In this document: piece after piece, positions 45,222 to 55,879 of the stretch | How positions within the stretch are numbered: position 1 is the first letter of the stretch | Layout: each line of letters opens with the position of its first letter | NCBI RefSeq assembly: GCF_000359585.1 | Contig: NZ_APMH01000001.1 | Span: 124,001-188,000, forward strand | Reading direction: 5' to 3' | DNA from: Clostridium tyrobutyricum DSM 2637 = ATCC 25755 = JCM 11008 | Lineage (GTDB): Bacteria; Bacillota; Clostridia; Clostridiales; Clostridiaceae | DNA: 64,000 bases | Position numbers and translations under genes: made by a program | The notes under the pieces: model-generated | Told to the model about the DNA's origin: nothing | The model's database searches: none | What the model saw: the letters and a program-made list of their open reading frames with translations, nothing else

Positions 45222-45701
45222 ATGGATACTAATAAAAAGAGATTTTTAAAAAATATATGCAAATACTGTGTAAGCAACTATATGGTATCAAACAGTTCTC
45301 CTATAATGTCTTCACTTATATATCATATCTGCAAATTTTTAGATATGGATTCAATGGCAGTACAAGGTATAGTAACCTTGCATATAAATGAATTTTCAAG
45401 TAAAAGTTTCGCACACTGTTTCAACGTATGTGATGGAATTATAATAGATGCAAGCATATATGAATATGCACTTATAAACAGGAGAATATCTCATATCATA
45501 CCTATGTATATAGTTGATAGTATTCCCTATAACATAAGCTATACTGTACAAAATGAGATACCCGTAGATTATAGATTTAAATTTTCCAACAAATTTGTAA
45601 ATAATATAATAAATGAGATAAAATTCGTTGATGATATTTATTTGGGAAAATTCAATTTAATAGATGATGCCAAAAAGAAAAATTTATTTTATTGTCGTTA
45701 A
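45222..45701 (+). CDS. Protein of unknown function with His/Asp pattern of papain-like folds
   Basis: From the ATG at 45222, 159 residues are encoded; GAAGGTG lies 8 nt upstream. The long frame begins at TTG 45204 inside that ribosome site. There is no signal peptide. The segment AHCFNVCDGIIIDAS (about residues 72-86) resembles the His...Asp strand pair of transglutaminase/papain-like enzymes, but the helix where the catalytic Cys would sit reads SSPIMSSLIYHICKFL, so activity is doubtful. I do not recognise the family. The gene is isolated between rseC and dacF. Confidence 0.6.
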   Translation: MDTNKKRFLKNICKYCVSNYMVSNSSPIMSSLIYHICKFLDMDSMAVQGIVTLHINEFSSKSFAHCFNVCDGIIIDASIYEYALINRRISHIIPMYIVDSIPYNISYTVQNEIPVDYRFKFSNKFVNNIINEIKFVDDIYLGKFNLIDDAKKKNLFYCR

Positions 45702-45722
45702 TCATTAGATTCATATTTATTT

Positions 45723-46826
45723 TTAATGAAAAAATGGTAATATAAATTTATTTCCAAGCTTTACTGCATTACCTGCCTTAAGTGGGGAATTATATATCTT
45801 TTTACCATCTTTATATATATATAGTTCTCCTACATTATCACCTTTTTTTACTGTAGATACTATCTTCTGTGGTTTTATAATTTTAGAAGTATATTTACAT
45901 CTTTTATCAATAGGTATGACTACATCTTCTCCATACTTCAGTTTCAGTTGTTTCTTCCCTACATTTAATTTCAATGCAATTTTACCTTTTGAAAATATTT
46001 TTTTAAATTCATAATTTTTACTCACATAGTCATATATTTTTTTGGTTTCCTTCCATCTGCCAGGACAATTTAATACTACCATAACTATATCATTTTCCTT
46101 AAATTTGGCTGATGTAACAAGACATTTTCCCGCTTTTCCAGTATATCCTGTTTTTACTCCATTGGATTGTGGAATTTCCCATAAAATTTTATTTATATTG
46201 TGATAGCTTCTGCTAAATCCATTTTTTTCTCCATCTACATCTTTCGATCCTACAATATCATTGAAAATTTTGTTTTCTTTAGCTTTACTTGCAACTAGTG
46301 CCAAATCATATGCAGTAGAATAGTGCTCATCTTTATCAAGACCATGGGGTGTTTCAAAATGAGTATTTAATATTCCTATTCCACTAGCATATTCATTCAT
46401 CAGCTTTACAAATTCCTCCACGCTTCCACTTACTCCTTCTGAAATTGCTATGGCCGCATCATTTCCGGATCTAAGCATAAGTCCATACAAAAGCTCTCTC
46501 AATTTTATTTTTTCACCTTTTTTGTAACCTACTGTAGATCCTCTTATACCTGCTGATCTTACTGAAATTTCCACTTTTTTATCTAAATTTCCATATTTTA
46601 TAGCTACAAGGGATGTCATAATTTTTGTGGTACTTGCCATAGGCACTAATTCATAAGCATTCTTCTCATATAGAACTACTTTGGATTTGCTATCTATAGC
46701 TACTGCACATCTAGCATCTATATAAGGATATTTATCTATAGCAGCAAACACATTATCGCTGAATATATTAATTCCTATAAATAAAACCATGATAAATACC
46801 AAAGCTTTTTTTAATTTTCCACCCAT
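45723..46826 (-). CDS. dacF: D-alanyl-D-alanine carboxypeptidase (penicillin-binding protein 5/6, DacF-like)
   Basis: A signal peptide (residues 1-28, ending VFAA) leads to the penicillin-binding catalytic domain. The three active-site motifs are visible: S65-x-x-K68 in MASTTKIM, S120-G-N in LRSGNDAA, and K225-T-G in GVKTGYTG. A C-terminal PBP5-like beta domain follows (about 285-367). The enzyme trims pentapeptide stems and in clostridia is often tied to sporulation cortex synthesis. AGGAGG precedes the ATG. The gene stands alone, convergent with the unknown gene at 45222. Confidence 0.93.
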   Translation of the reverse strand: MGGKLKKALVFIMVLFIGINIFSDNVFAAIDKYPYIDARCAVAIDSKSKVVLYEKNAYELVPMASTTKIMTSLVAIKYGNLDKKVEISVRSAGIRGSTVGYKKGEKIKLRELLYGLMLRSGNDAAIAISEGVSGSVEEFVKLMNEYASGIGILNTHFETPHGLDKDEHYSTAYDLALVASKAKENKIFNDIVGSKDVDGEKNGFSRSYHNINKILWEIPQSNGVKTGYTGKAGKCLVTSAKFKENDIVMVVLNCPGRWKETKKIYDYVSKNYEFKKIFSKGKIALKLNVGKKQLKLKYGEDVVIPIDKRCKYTSKIIKPQKIVSTVKKGDNVGELYIYKDGKKIYNSPLKAGNAVKLGNKFILPFFH

Positions 46827-46981
46827 ATTTTTGCCTCCTGACTTTAAATATTTTATTCAAAATTATCTAAATATATTTTTTACTAAAATATTTAAATTAA
46901 TCCTAAAACTAATTCCATATAAGTATATATTTCTATATTTAGGTTATATTTATTAATATATTAGAATTAAGGTGGTATAGG

Positions 46982-47524
46982 TTGTTTATTTTGTTTATAG
47001 TTATACTGTTTTTGATCATTATTTTTATACCTTTTCCTGTAAAATTACATATTTTTTATAATAATAAAAAATTGAATTTATATTTTTTTAATATAAATAT
47101 ATTGAATAAGATTACATCAAATAAAAAAGAATTTAATATAAATTCAGCTAATTCTATCAAGCAACTGGCAACAACTATAAAAAAATCTAGAATGGTTTTC
47201 AAACGTCTTTTAAAAATTAAATATAAACCCAAAATTAATATTGATATAGACATAGTCTATGGACTTGATGATGCTGCATATACTGCCATATTATATGGAT
47301 TAATAAATTCTTTGACCCATTCACTATTGATAATATTATCTAGATTATTCATATTAAAAAAACAAAAAATAAATATAAAACCCTGTTTTAACAAATCTTA
47401 TTTCAAATTAGAAATTAATAGTATAATTTACGTAAGTTTTGTAAAAATTATATATATAATCTTATCATTATATATTGATAATAAAAGCCTTAAAAAATTA
47501 AGAACTTCTGTTAACAAGATATAA
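46982..47524 (+). CDS. ytfI: DUF2953 family protein, YtfI-like
   Basis: This 180-residue, lysine-rich protein has an N-terminal helix (residues 1-17, FILFIVILFLIIIFIPFPV) and the family pattern DIVYGLDDAAYTAILYGLI in the middle with KPCFNKSYF further on. YtfI occurs directly upstream of GerW/YtfJ in spore formers, as here (21 nt apart), and its function is unknown. The start is TTG at 46982 with AAGGTGG 6 nt upstream. Confidence 0.8.
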   Translation: MFILFIVILFLIIIFIPFPVKLHIFYNNKKLNLYFFNINILNKITSNKKEFNINSANSIKQLATTIKKSRMVFKRLLKIKYKPKINIDIDIVYGLDDAAYTAILYGLINSLTHSLLIILSRLFILKKQKINIKPCFNKSYFKLEINSIIYVSFVKIIYIILSLYIDNKSLKKLRTSVNKI

Positions 47525-47545
47525 TCAAATAGAGGAGGTATTCAT

Positions 47546-47977
47546 ATGGATAGTCATCCTATAGAAAATTTATTAAAGAGCACTATGGAGAATCTCAAAG
47601 ATATGATAGATGTAAATACCATAGTTGGAAATGCAGTAGAATCCAAAGATGGATCCCTAATAGTTCCAATCTCAAAAGTATCTTTTGGTTTTGCTTCTGG
47701 GGGAAGTGAATTTGACACAAGCAAAAAAGATGAATCAAAGCCGGATTATCCATTTGGTGGTGGTTCCGGAGCTGGAGTAACCGTTAAACCAGTAGCATTT
47801 TTAGTTACTAAAGGAGATTCCATAAGACTTTTATCTCTGGATCAAAATAGTACCTACGATAAAATAGTTGATTCAGTTCCTCAAATAATGGATTACATAA
47901 AAGATATGGTTTGTTCTAAAAAATCCAAAGATAAATCTTCAGATGATACTGTGTCAGATAATGGAGAAGGCATTTAA
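47546..47977 (+). CDS. gerW: GerW family sporulation protein (YtfJ)
   Basis: The 143-residue protein has the GerW signature: HPIENLLKSTMENLKDMID at the start, VISPISKVSFGFASGG-type residues near 40-55, and a Gly-rich GGGSGAGVTVKPVAFL strand. GerW/YtfJ is a forespore-expressed protein required for normal germination in Bacillus. Second gene of ytfI-gerW, with GGAGG before the ATG, ended by a strong terminator. The acidic C-terminal tail (about 125-143) is low complexity. Confidence 0.92.
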   Translation: MDSHPIENLLKSTMENLKDMIDVNTIVGNAVESKDGSLIVPISKVSFGFASGGSEFDTSKKDESKPDYPFGGGSGAGVTVKPVAFLVTKGDSIRLLSLDQNSTYDKIVDSVPQIMDYIKDMVCSKKSKDKSSDDTVSDNGEGI

Positions 47978-47980
47978 AGC

Positions 47981-48019
47981 ATAAAAATTCAGACTTGGAT
48001 TTTAAGTCTGAATTTTTAT
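47981..48019. terminator. Bidirectional terminator
   Basis: A perfect 16-bp stem (47981-47996 with 48004-48019), ATAAAAATTCAGACTT and its complement, with a 7-nt loop. It sits between gerW and the convergent amidase-domain gene. Confidence 0.92.
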
Positions 48020-48034
48020 CTGTATTAATATTTA

Positions 48035-49141
48035 TTAATAGTGAACTCTTATAATCCAAAACTTTATATTTTTATCATTCCATCCCAAATCCCAGGGAAC
48101 CTTATCCCTATCTGTATTATGGCATGTCACCAAAGCATATCCCTTTGAATCCAGACCTGTTACTGTAGATATATGCATTATGTCGCCTTTCTTTTCGTAA
48201 GCTACGAAATCTCCTGGTAAAAGTTCATAAGAATCCTTATAAACTTTTTCATAACTTCCGTGAGCTACTACTGAAGCTCTTCCGCTGTATATCATGTAAT
48301 CTTTAAAACCGTCTGCATTTAGCCATGATCGCGTAGCTCCCTTTTTATCATAGCTCCATGTATGGTTTTTTCTAAACCTTCCACCTTCAAAAAGTATTTG
48401 GGATGCAAAATTTGCACAATCTCCTCCTTGTGAATTATAATTTCTATATTTTTTATTATATGTGTATCCAAATTTTTCTTCAGAAGCCAAGCCACAATAT
48501 CTGTCTGCATACTCAATTGCTCTTTTTCTTCTATCGCTAATATTTGAAATATCTTTAGCAGTATGGGAAAGTATAAATTTTTTTATGGAATCTACCTTCA
48601 AATTGTTTATTTTAAGTGAATCTGCGAAAGGATCCTTATACCATTCCTTTGTAATAATCCACTTATCATTTCTTTTTACAATATTTAATATATGGGAAGT
48701 TCCTATTCTAAATACAGTTATATCCTTAGGAGTATCTACATATGAATATCTATATTGTGTGGAACAGATTAAATTCACAGATAATTTATTATCGCCTTTT
48801 TCTCGAATTTTCTTGACAACAACTTTAGGTGTTATATCTATAAACTTTATACTCTGCTTTCCAGCCCAATTTTTAATATACTTCATCTTCTTTTCCTCAT
48901 ATTCATAAGCCCAAGTCCCATATTTTGTGTTTTTATCGTATATATTTTCTACCAGTTTGATATTTCCATCTAGTATTGCCTTGTTTCTATCACTAAATAT
49001 CTTTTGAATCGAACTTTGGATTTCATCTTTATTATATGTTTCTTCAGCTTTAACTTTAAATACAGATATGTTCATAAACAAAATTACAATAATAATTATA
49101 TTTATAAAATTTAAATTTATTTTTCCCTGATAACATTTCAT
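48035..49141 (-). CDS. Secreted amidase-domain protein (Amidase_6-like)
   Basis: A signal peptide or anchor (residues about 12-31) is followed by a cystatin-like helical/beta region and, from about residue 205, an Amidase_6 (putative NlpC-like) domain. The domain begins RAIEYADRYCG, has the catalytic Cys in GGDCANFASQIL and later MHISTVTG with the His, then TCHNTD. Related proteins are exported cell-wall or spore-associated hydrolases. Monocistronic; GGGA precedes the ATG. Substrate unknown. Confidence 0.85.
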   Translation of the reverse strand: MKCYQGKINLNFINIIIIVILFMNISVFKVKAEETYNKDEIQSSIQKIFSDRNKAILDGNIKLVENIYDKNTKYGTWAYEYEEKKMKYIKNWAGKQSIKFIDITPKVVVKKIREKGDNKLSVNLICSTQYRYSYVDTPKDITVFRIGTSHILNIVKRNDKWIITKEWYKDPFADSLKINNLKVDSIKKFILSHTAKDISNISDRRKRAIEYADRYCGLASEEKFGYTYNKKYRNYNSQGGDCANFASQILFEGGRFRKNHTWSYDKKGATRSWLNADGFKDYMIYSGRASVVAHGSYEKVYKDSYELLPGDFVAYEKKGDIMHISTVTGLDSKGYALVTCHNTDRDKVPWDLGWNDKNIKFWIIRVHY

Positions 49142-49239
49142 AGCAATCCCTGCCTTAATAATTATAAATTTAATTGCTATAAATATTGTTACCAGTTAAA
49201 AACAAATACATTCAGTTAATTGTATCCAAAGTTTGAAAT

Positions 49240-50142
49240 TTAGTTTAATCCATTATTAATTCTGTTAATATATCCTTTAACTATGTTATTATCATATGGA
49301 GCTCCATCATACCATTTATTCAAGCTGTTTTTCCTACTTCCATAATATTTTGATTTTAGAACTATTTCAGGCCTGTATTCAAAATGTAATATATCAAAAT
49401 GGCTCCATTTTCCTCCCCATACAAAATTATTTTTTTCAAAAACATCTACAATCTCTTTAGGATATGATTTGATTCTACTAGTTCCTTCTTTTTCAGTAGT
49501 CCACTTCCAATAATCTCTCCTATCCCTTGCCAAATCTATGGCTATAGCAAATGAATGAGGACTTTTTAAATTGGTACCAGAAATATTTCTATAATTATAA
49601 GTACCACTATATGGAAATAATGCAGTGGCAATATTTCCACTATTTTTAGATATAGATACTAATTCCTTAATAGCATTTTCAAGACAATCTGATGCCTTGT
49701 TATTTTTATTGAATTGCAGATTTCTATATACCAAATTTGTTATAACAAGATTTTTTTCTATTTCATTTCTAGAACCCCCATATACTTCTTCCAAAAGAGG
49801 ATAAACTCTAAATCTTCCCGGATCGGAATCTTTGTCCATAACCTTGTCAATACTGCCAAGTGGATAGAATTGTTCCATCATATCCTGAATATCTGTATTG
49901 AATAATTTTTCATCAAAGCTTTTTTCTCTTTTGTCATCATACAATATCTTTCTTCCAGACTTCATTATGATGTATACATATCCATTATCATCTTTTATTA
50001 CATTTTTAACATATTCAGGGTATGCCATCATAATACACAATAGATCCTGTTTCATCTTGACAGTATAGTCTTTAGACTCCTCTGCCTTAACTGAATTAGT
50101 TAATATAAAAATTACTAAAAGTATAAGTATTATTTTTTTCAT
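49240..50142 (-). CDS. Secreted M15 family metallopeptidase (VanY/CwlK-like)
   Basis: A cleavable signal peptide (residues 1-18) precedes an M15-type D-Ala-D-Ala carboxypeptidase/endopeptidase domain in the C-terminal half. The zinc motif reads SPHSFAIAIDL (His and Asp ligands) and WSHFDILHFEYRP (third His and the catalytic Glu neighbourhood). The family cleaves peptidoglycan peptides. AAGGTGG precedes the ATG. It is transcribed with the same orientation as the amidase-like gene downstream, about 100 nt away. Confidence 0.85.
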   Translation of the reverse strand: MKKIILILLVIFILTNSVKAEESKDYTVKMKQDLLCIMMAYPEYVKNVIKDDNGYVYIIMKSGRKILYDDKREKSFDEKLFNTDIQDMMEQFYPLGSIDKVMDKDSDPGRFRVYPLLEEVYGGSRNEIEKNLVITNLVYRNLQFNKNNKASDCLENAIKELVSISKNSGNIATALFPYSGTYNYRNISGTNLKSPHSFAIAIDLARDRRDYWKWTTEKEGTSRIKSYPKEIVDVFEKNNFVWGGKWSHFDILHFEYRPEIVLKSKYYGSRKNSLNKWYDGAPYDNNIVKGYINRINNGLN

Positions 50143-50211
50143 GGTTTCACCACCTTATATGATTTATAATTATTTTTTACCATCCTTATAATACTTATAC
50201 TTTAAATAAAA

Positions 50212-52254
50212 TTATAAATGAAATTTATTTATAACTTCATGTAGGGAATCAACACTTTTTTTATTATCAATAGCACTGGAATTAATATTGTCAATTTTTT
50301 CAGATATACTATTGGTTTTTTGAGATATATTCTGCATTCCTCCTGCACTTTCAGTTATAGTCTGTGCCATTTCTGTTGTAGATTTTGCTATTCCTTCAAT
50401 AGATGCATTTAATTCTTCAGAGACCGCACTAAAATCCATCATGAAATTATTTATAGTTAATGAATCTTTATTATATTGATCTGCTATTTCTGCCATTTTT
50501 ACATAATCCTTTGAAATTGCAGTTTCTAAAAAATCAAGAGCGTTATTTGAGCTGTGAACTAATTTGCCTACTGCACTTTCTACCAAATTAACTATATTTT
50601 TTATATTGTTTGCAGTTTTACCTGACTCCTGTGCCAATTTTTTAACTTCATCTGCAACTACAGTAAATCCTTTTCCTGCTTCTCCTGCTCTTGCAGCTTC
50701 TATAGATGCATTTAATGCCAAAAGATCTGTCTGTTTAGTTATATCTATTATTGATTCAGTGAGTTCATTTATTTTACTTACAGCCTTACTGTCTTCAATT
50801 GCAGTTTCCAACTGAGCTTTTACACTTCTATATATATTATTAGCATTGTCTTGAGACTGATTTGATGACTTTTTAAATTCCTCTGCTCTTTCAGCAATAT
50901 CCTCTGAAACACCAGAGCCTTTTTCTGTCTTATTTGCCATATCATTAACTGCACTTGACATTTCTGAGGAAGATGATGATATTTCCTGAGCCGCAGCTGA
51001 ATTTTCCTCTATACCTGCTGATATATTTTCAGCCTCACTAGAAGTATCACTTATATACGTTTTTAATTCCTCTGTAAGATTTTCTAAAAAAATTGCATTT
51101 TTATTTACCTTATCAGATATACTTAGTAACTGCCCCACTGAATTTCTCAGTGTAGATCGCATTGAAACTATCGCTTTATATATAATTCCTATTTCATCTT
51201 TGGATTTTTCCAAATAATCGTATTGATTGTTCTTATTTAAATTGTTTAAATTTAATTTTGCGGTACTGTTTACAATATCAGTTATATCCTGTATAGGATC
51301 AATTATTTTCTTGGATAAAAGTATACCTGCAAAAATAGCGATTACTGCAACTATAATCATTATAATTATAATCATTATAGTAACTTTTCTAGCTCCTGAA
51401 AGTATTGCACTTTTATCAGCAGTAACCATAAATATCCAATTTACATTTGGTACTAAATTTAAATAACTTAATTTTTGCTTACCTTGATATTTATAGCTTA
51501 TATAATTTGAATCTATAGTTTTACGATTTTGAATTTGTTTAGACAAGCTTTTAAGCGAGTCATTCTGCAAAGGTTTACCTATTTTGCTGACATCAGGATA
51601 AAATACTATATTGCCGCTTTCATCCACAAGACAAGCATAACTTCCCTTTGTGTTGGATATTGTTATATTCTTAAATGATTCTGAAAAACTCTTAGCAAAA
51701 ACTGCAGATGCTGTATATCCGTATATTTTACCTTGCATCTTTATTGGACTTGCAAATATTATTATTTGCTGAGCCGTGGATTTTGATGTCATTGTTTCAC
51801 TAATAGTATCTTGTCCTTTTAATGCTTTCGTATTATAGGCTCTATCTGATATATTCTTATTTATTAAATTAGAATCACTATCAGCTATTATAGTACCTGA
51901 CTTATCTACAATAAATGCATGTTCCAGGTTTCCCTGCTGTTTTACATAATTGCTTAATTCAGCACTAGATTGTTTCACTGCATTTTTATATTCTGGCGAC
52001 CCATAAGATCCACTGCGCAATTGTAAAAGATCTATTACAGATTTTTTATTTGACATGCCATCCATCTTAACTTTTTCTTTGTCTATCATATGATTTAAAG
52101 TTATGATATAGCTTGATGTTAAGGATTTCATTTCAGCTCTACTTACATCATAAAGTTTAGTAGATGTTTGATGGTATACTACAATAGAAGAAACTATCAT
52201 AGTAATTAAAATAAGCATTCCAATTAAAAGTGGTACTTTTCTTTTTATACTCAA
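50212..52254 (-). CDS. Methyl-accepting chemotaxis protein with extracytoplasmic dCache sensor
   Basis: The 680-residue receptor has an N-terminal helix (about 8-28), an extracellular double-Cache sensor (about 35-280, with [18 protein letters not shown] and [15 protein letters not shown]), a second helix (about 288-310), a HAMP domain and the MCP signalling tip [18 protein letters not shown]. It senses an external small molecule, possibly an amino acid, but no ligand motif is decisive. The start codon is TTG at 52254, 7 nt after GGGGAGG. Confidence 0.93.
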   Translation of the reverse strand: MSIKRKVPLLIGMLILITMIVSSIVVYHQTSTKLYDVSRAEMKSLTSSYIITLNHMIDKEKVKMDGMSNKKSVIDLLQLRSGSYGSPEYKNAVKQSSAELSNYVKQQGNLEHAFIVDKSGTIIADSDSNLINKNISDRAYNTKALKGQDTISETMTSKSTAQQIIIFASPIKMQGKIYGYTASAVFAKSFSESFKNITISNTKGSYACLVDESGNIVFYPDVSKIGKPLQNDSLKSLSKQIQNRKTIDSNYISYKYQGKQKLSYLNLVPNVNWIFMVTADKSAILSGARKVTIMIIIIMIIVAVIAIFAGILLSKKIIDPIQDITDIVNSTAKLNLNNLNKNNQYDYLEKSKDEIGIIYKAIVSMRSTLRNSVGQLLSISDKVNKNAIFLENLTEELKTYISDTSSEAENISAGIEENSAAAQEISSSSSEMSSAVNDMANKTEKGSGVSEDIAERAEEFKKSSNQSQDNANNIYRSVKAQLETAIEDSKAVSKINELTESIIDITKQTDLLALNASIEAARAGEAGKGFTVVADEVKKLAQESGKTANNIKNIVNLVESAVGKLVHSSNNALDFLETAISKDYVKMAEIADQYNKDSLTINNFMMDFSAVSEELNASIEGIAKSTTEMAQTITESAGGMQNISQKTNSISEKIDNINSSAIDNKKSVDSLHEVINKFHL

Positions 52255-52336
52255 ATTATTACCTCCCCAAGGTTAATTTATATATCTATATATTATATAA
52301 ATCGTACATTTATTTTAAAACTTAGCCTATATATAT

Positions 52337-52373
52337 AAAAAGTGGAGAAAATATTCCCCTCTCCATACTTTTT
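52337..52373 (-). terminator. Terminator of the XRE regulator gene
   Basis: AAAAAGTGGAGA pairs with TCTCCATACTTTTT with a two-base bulge; the loop is about 11 nt. It directly follows the regulator's stop codon and has a T-tract on the minus strand. Confidence 0.82.
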
Positions 52374-52766
52374 TTACTTTATATAAGGTATAATAAGCTT
52401 TACCATTCTTTCTATTAAATCCAATTCCTTTTTAGAACATTTACTTAATAAAAAATTTAATCTGCTTATCTTATCATCAATTTCTGACAATTCTATATAC
52501 TTTGACGAATTTTCTTTTATATAATCTTGACTATTAATACCTTTACCATATATTAAATAATCGGTAGTTACGTGAAGAGAATCAGCTATCTTTACTAATG
52601 TAGGAAGACTCATCTGCCTTTCTCCTCTCTCCAACTGTCCTATGTAAAGTACTGATAAATTGACAATTTCAGCAAACTTTTCTCTTGTAAGTTCTAATTT
52701 TTCTCTTTCCCTGCGAAGTCTATTTCCTATTTCCTTATTGTGAATATCGTCCAATTTATCTATCAA
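52374..52766 (-). CDS. XRE family transcriptional regulator
   Basis: A helix-turn-helix of Cro/CI type spans residues about 15-65 (RLRREREKLELTREKFAEIV, then YIGQLERGERQMSLPTLVKIADSL). The C-terminal half is helical and probably dimerises. The best start is TTG at 52766, with AGGAG 10 nt upstream; longer frames reach 52826 without a ribosome site. It is divergent from the Spo0E-like gene at 52933, the arrangement of sporulation-linked XRE regulators in many clostridia. Target unknown. Confidence 0.85.
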   Translation of the reverse strand: MIDKLDDIHNKEIGNRLRREREKLELTREKFAEIVNLSVLYIGQLERGERQMSLPTLVKIADSLHVTTDYLIYGKGINSQDYIKENSSKYIELSEIDDKISRLNFLLSKCSKKELDLIERMVKLIIPYIK

Positions 52767-52932
52767 TTCGTGTTCACTCCTGACTTTAACTATTAATATA
52801 ACTTTATACATAACAGTCGATTTCATAAATAAGCTGTTAGCAATTTTTATTTATTTGCAAATAGCATATTTATCATGTAAAATTAATAGATACAAAACTA
52901 TTCTGCGAAATGATTCATATGGAGTGTTTTAA

Positions 52933-53091
52933 ATGGATGATACCAATTTGGATAAATTAAGAGACCTTTTGCATTTACTAATTTCATCAAATGCAGATTA
53001 TAATACTATTTTGCGGGTAAGCCAAAAATTAGATAAGATCATACTAAAATTCATGTATGAAAATTCAAGAGAAAACAGTACAGAAAAATAG
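52933..53091 (+). CDS. Spo0E-like sporulation regulatory protein (aspartyl-phosphate phosphatase)
   Basis: This 52-residue protein has the two-helix Spo0E pattern. A first helix NLDKLRDLLHLLISS is followed, after a short turn (NADYNTI), by the signature SQKLDKIILKF, equivalent to the S-Q-E-L-D core whose Asp and neighbours contact Spo0A~P. Spo0E-type proteins dephosphorylate Spo0A and delay sporulation. GGAG lies 8 nt before the ATG. It is divergent from the XRE regulator and ends in a strong hairpin overlapping its stop codon. Confidence 0.8.
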   Translation: MDDTNLDKLRDLLHLLISSNADYNTILRVSQKLDKIILKFMYENSRENSTEK

Positions 53092-53119
53092 ATAGCTATA
53101 ATAGAATTATAGCTATCTA
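53089..53119. terminator. Bidirectional terminator between spo0E-like gene and cysNC
   Basis: TAGATAGCTATAAT (53089-53102) pairs perfectly with ATTATAGCTATCTA (53106-53119) around a 3-nt loop. It starts at the Spo0E-like stop codon and serves the end of the sulfate operon on the other strand. Confidence 0.85.
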
Positions 53120-53136
53120 TAAAAAGTAAAATTCAA

Positions 53137-54969
53137 TTAATATCCCAATATATTTATTATGTCCTTGACTTTTACATCAGAATTAAATTCTGCATTATCT
53201 ACATACAATGTGATAACTGGATATTCAGATCTTTCGTATTCAAATATCGAATCACTATCTTCACTAAATACTGAAGGATTTCTCTTCCTACATACGCCTT
53301 CTTCAGCATCTATCAATATTTCAATATAATTTTCTTTTCCGATTATATTTTCTGCATATTCCCTGTCTTCTTTAAATCTGCTGACAGATGTAACTATTGT
53401 TATAATACCACTATCTGCAAATAAGTTGGCAACTTCCGCAATTCTCCTGGTCTGTTCATGGGCATCTTCAGGGGTAAATGCAAGATCTGCACTTAGACCA
53501 AATCTTAAATGGGATGAATCAAGGTAATACACCTTTTTTCCAAGATCCATAAGTCTTTTTTCCAGTTTTACCGCTATCTCATTTTTTCCACATCCAGGCA
53601 ATCCAGTAAGCCATATAACTCTTCCTTTCTGTCCTAAACTGTCTTCTCTGTCTTTTCTTGATACTAATCTTTTTCTTATAGATATATTTTTACTTTTTAC
53701 TTCACCTATTTTTCTTTTAAGTGAATCCTCTACTGCAGAAATAATTCCACCACCGCTAATATCATAACCATCTACTATTACAAATCTTCCAGTGGATTGA
53801 AGTTCACTGAATTTATCAAAACAAATTGGTTCTTTAGTCTTTATAGTTACTTCTGCTACATCATTTTTCTTTATATAATTGCGATCATCACTATTGTCAA
53901 GTGTAGCTGCATCTATTATCTTGTTTATTGATATTATATTGAATTCAGCTTCCTGGGTTTCAATTTTCAATTTATATGTTTTATCCTTTATAAGATTATT
54001 GTCTCCAAGCCAAAATACATTGGCATTAAATATATTTCCCACAGTTATAGGAGCATTCCTGTGGCATATAAATTCTCCTCTTTTATTGTAGAACTCATCT
54101 TCTACAGTAATTCCCACAGACATTCCTGGAGTTACTACATCTCTTTTGTCTTTATCCTGCCATGCTTCAATGGATTTTACTTTTGTAGTTTTGCCTGAGG
54201 GATAAATTACAATTTCATCTCCCTTTTTGAGAGTTCCTGATTCAATTCTTCCAGCTATGATCCTTCTGCTGTCAAACTTGTATACATCTTGAATTGGAAA
54301 CCTTAGTTCCTTTTCTTCAATACCTTTGTCTTTCTCCACACTATCCATGCTTTGTAAAATATTTTCCCCATTATACCATGGCATATTTTCTGATTTATTA
54401 GCTACATTATCACCATTGGCAGCTGAAATAGGTATATATCTTTCTGGATATATATTTATATTGTTTAGAAATTTATTGAATTCTTTCTGCACTTGATTGA
54501 ATCTTTTCTCTGAATAATCTACCAAATCCATTTTATTTATAGCTACAAATACTTTCTTTATTCCAAGAAGTGACAATATGTAACCATGTCTTTTTGACTG
54601 CTCCTGAACTCCTTCTTTAGCATCTATAACCAAAATTGCCGCTTCTGCACTAGCTGCTCCAGATATCATGTTCTTTAAAAACTCTTTATGACCTGGTGCA
54701 TCTATAATTACATAATCTCTTTTTTTAGTAAAGAATTGAAGCATGGTTATATCTATAGTTATACCTTGTTTTTGTTCCTCTTCAAAGGCATCCAGAAGAT
54801 ATGCATATTCAAATTTTTTACCATTTTCTTCTGATATCCTCTTTACTTTTTCTATTTCACCTTCAGGTATTGATTTTGTATCGTAAAGTAATCTTCCTAT
54901 TAAAGTAGATTTACCATGGTCTACATGTCCAACAACTACTATATTCAAATTCTCTCTATCTTTCGCCAT
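53137..54969 (-). CDS. cysN: Sulfate adenylyltransferase large subunit CysN with C-terminal APS-kinase-like domain
   Basis: Residues 1-440 are CysN, the GTPase partner of CysD: G1 GHVDHGKS near residue 12, G3 DAPGHKEF, G4 NKMD and the EF-Tu-like domains. From about 450 a CysC-like domain follows, but its P-loop reads GLPGCGKNE instead of GLSGSGKST and the DGD motif is replaced by [10 protein letters not shown]. The kinase half is therefore probably inactive or altered, while a normal CysC is encoded at 60490. With CysD it makes adenosine 5'-phosphosulfate from ATP and sulfate. Last gene of the operon, ended by the hairpin at 53089. Confidence 0.92.
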   Translation of the reverse strand: MAKDRENLNIVVVGHVDHGKSTLIGRLLYDTKSIPEGEIEKVKRISEENGKKFEYAYLLDAFEEEQKQGITIDITMLQFFTKKRDYVIIDAPGHKEFLKNMISGAASAEAAILVIDAKEGVQEQSKRHGYILSLLGIKKVFVAINKMDLVDYSEKRFNQVQKEFNKFLNNINIYPERYIPISAANGDNVANKSENMPWYNGENILQSMDSVEKDKGIEEKELRFPIQDVYKFDSRRIIAGRIESGTLKKGDEIVIYPSGKTTKVKSIEAWQDKDKRDVVTPGMSVGITVEDEFYNKRGEFICHRNAPITVGNIFNANVFWLGDNNLIKDKTYKLKIETQEAEFNIISINKIIDAATLDNSDDRNYIKKNDVAEVTIKTKEPICFDKFSELQSTGRFVIVDGYDISGGGIISAVEDSLKRKIGEVKSKNISIRKRLVSRKDREDSLGQKGRVIWLTGLPGCGKNEIAVKLEKRLMDLGKKVYYLDSSHLRFGLSADLAFTPEDAHEQTRRIAEVANLFADSGIITIVTSVSRFKEDREYAENIIGKENYIEILIDAEEGVCRKRNPSVFSEDSDSIFEYERSEYPVITLYVDNAEFNSDVKVKDIINILGY

Positions 54970-55028
54970 TTGATCTAAATCCTTTCTATCTATAAATTGT
55001 GAACCGCCAATTGTACATTGTAAATTGT

Positions 55029-55829
55029 CTACATATATCCTTCTTTTCTCAATTTTTCAAGAGCATGAGCATCAGCTTTATCCTGAGCTCTTCCAGATCT
55101 TTCAGTTTCATTTGTATTTTTAAGTTCCTCAATTATTTCATCTACTGTAGATGCATTTGAATCTATAGGATTAGTACATGGACCACATCCAAGACTTCTA
55201 TATCTCTTTCCATTTTTCGCAAAATACAAATCTACTACCGGAATATTTTCTCTCTTTATATATTCCCAAATATCAAGTTCAGTCCAGCTTATAATTGGAT
55301 GTACCCTTATATGATTTCCTTTCTTGAAATCAGTTTTGAATTGATCCCATAACTCTGGAGGCTGATCTGTATAATCCCATTTGGATTCAGCATTTCTTTC
55401 ACTAAATACCCTCTCTTTAGAACGTGATCCCTCTTCATCTCTTCTTATACCTACTATGAGTCCTTCAAACTTATACTGGTCGACTACCTGTTGTAAACCA
55501 TCAGTTTTAAGAGCTTTACAACAAACAAGTCTTCCTTTCTCAGGTCCCATTCCCTCTTTTAATGCCTTAGTGTTTGTATGAACTATAAGATTTAAATTAT
55601 ACTTCTTAGCTACATTATCCCTGAATTCTATCATCTTTGGCATTTTAAAGGTTGTATCAACATGTATAAGTGGAAATGGGCAATTTCCAAAAAATGCTTT
55701 TTGTGCCAACCAGAGCATTACTGTAGAATCTTTTCCTATTGACCACAGCATTCCAAGTTTTCCAAGTTTTTTATATGCCTCCCTAAAAATATAAATACTT
55801 TCAGCTTCTAATCTGTCTAAATGATCCAT
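55029..55829 (-). CDS. cysD: Sulfate adenylyltransferase small subunit CysD
   Basis: This 266-residue PP-loop ATPase has [16 protein letters not shown] (residues about 26-41), the [16 protein letters not shown] segment, [17 protein letters not shown] and the C-terminal CGPCTN motif, all typical of CysD. It adenylates sulfate, with GTP hydrolysis by CysN driving the reaction. It lies 59 nt upstream of cysN and 50 nt after the transporter permease, in the sulfate assimilation operon. GGAGG precedes the ATG. Confidence 0.96.
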   Translation of the reverse strand: MDHLDRLEAESIYIFREAYKKLGKLGMLWSIGKDSTVMLWLAQKAFFGNCPFPLIHVDTTFKMPKMIEFRDNVAKKYNLNLIVHTNTKALKEGMGPEKGRLVCCKALKTDGLQQVVDQYKFEGLIVGIRRDEEGSRSKERVFSERNAESKWDYTDQPPELWDQFKTDFKKGNHIRVHPIISWTELDIWEYIKRENIPVVDLYFAKNGKRYRSLGCGPCTNPIDSNASTVDEIIEELKNTNETERSGRAQDKADAHALEKLRKEGYM

Positions 55830-55879
55830 TTATATATTCCTCCTTGTATACTAAAAATCATCTAAAATATATATAAACT

